Assembly (NCBI RefSeq): GCF_000485595.1
Contig: NW_014577076.1
Location: forward strand, 625,192 to 654,562
Direction of reading: 5' to 3'
Origin: Priapulus caudatus
Lineage: Eukaryota > Priapulida > Priapulimorpha > Priapulimorphida > Priapulidae
DNA length: 29,371 bases
The position numbers were made by a program, and so were the translations under genes. The notes beneath the pieces are model-generated. The model was not told the DNA's origin, searched no databases, and worked only from the letters and a program-made list of their open reading frames with translations. This document shows, in pieces, positions 29,305-29,371 of this stretch (position 1 is the first letter of the stretch; every line of letters begins with the position of its first letter).

Positions 29305-29371
<67 letters not shown>
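29101..29371. repeat. 118-bp tandem duplication with (GA)n, runs off the window
   Basis: GACGGGAACAAGGGAGG starts at 29123 and again at 29241, giving a 118-bp period. Both units continue through GGATGGAGAAGGGGGAAAAG into long (GA)n runs (29191-29228 and 29309 to the end). Near-identity (AATAGATGG against AATGGATGG) suggests recent duplication. The array may continue past the window. Confidence 0.9.

Overview
This 29.4 kb window looks like repeat-dense intergenic DNA from a metazoan nuclear genome. I infer an invertebrate, possibly marine and lophotrochozoan-like, but cannot name a species. The reasons are: no bacterial gene organisation, very short ORFs, abundant microsatellites, a (CCCTAA)5 telomere-type tract, hAT-, Helitron-, LINE- and LTR-type remnants, and two satellite arrays. 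I recognise no complete host protein-coding gene, no rRNA and no intact tRNA. The longest open frames either lie in CA-repeat DNA or look like chance.

Layout. 1-400: GC-rich start and a degenerate ~32-bp tandem repeat. 375-1387: a CA tract and a ~265-bp T tract bracketed by short inverted repeats. 1390-4900: mixed DNA with short inverted repeats, a TA tract and a CpG-rich stretch with NRF1-like sites. 4910-5622: a foldback element with ~255-bp arms. 5640-10080: AT-rich and simple-sequence DNA. 10081-11520: a 146-bp satellite. 11520-15560: non-coding DNA with GA-rich tracts. 15581-16066: inverted arms enclosing telomeric repeats and a tRNA-like Pol III unit, directly followed by a hAT-like element (16081-16745). 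17328-17754: a possible solo LTR. 19697-20572: a foldback-like element whose arms are 16-bp tandem repeats. 20845-21170: a second satellite. 22127-22628: a decayed LINE reverse transcriptase. 24836-24889: a 38-bp perfect palindrome inside an 8-bp duplication. 27042-27551: a textbook non-autonomous hAT element. 28244-29005: a non-autonomous Helitron. 29100-end: GA repeats with a 118-bp duplication.

How the parts relate. No genes here work together as a pathway; the window is a record of mobile-element activity. Every DNA element seen is non-autonomous, so its enzymes must come from elsewhere in the genome. The strongest observations are the tiny hAT-type palindrome, the inverted-repeat module holding telomeric repeats and a tRNA-like unit, and the long foldback structures. 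Nothing here points to a new enzymatic or defence system.
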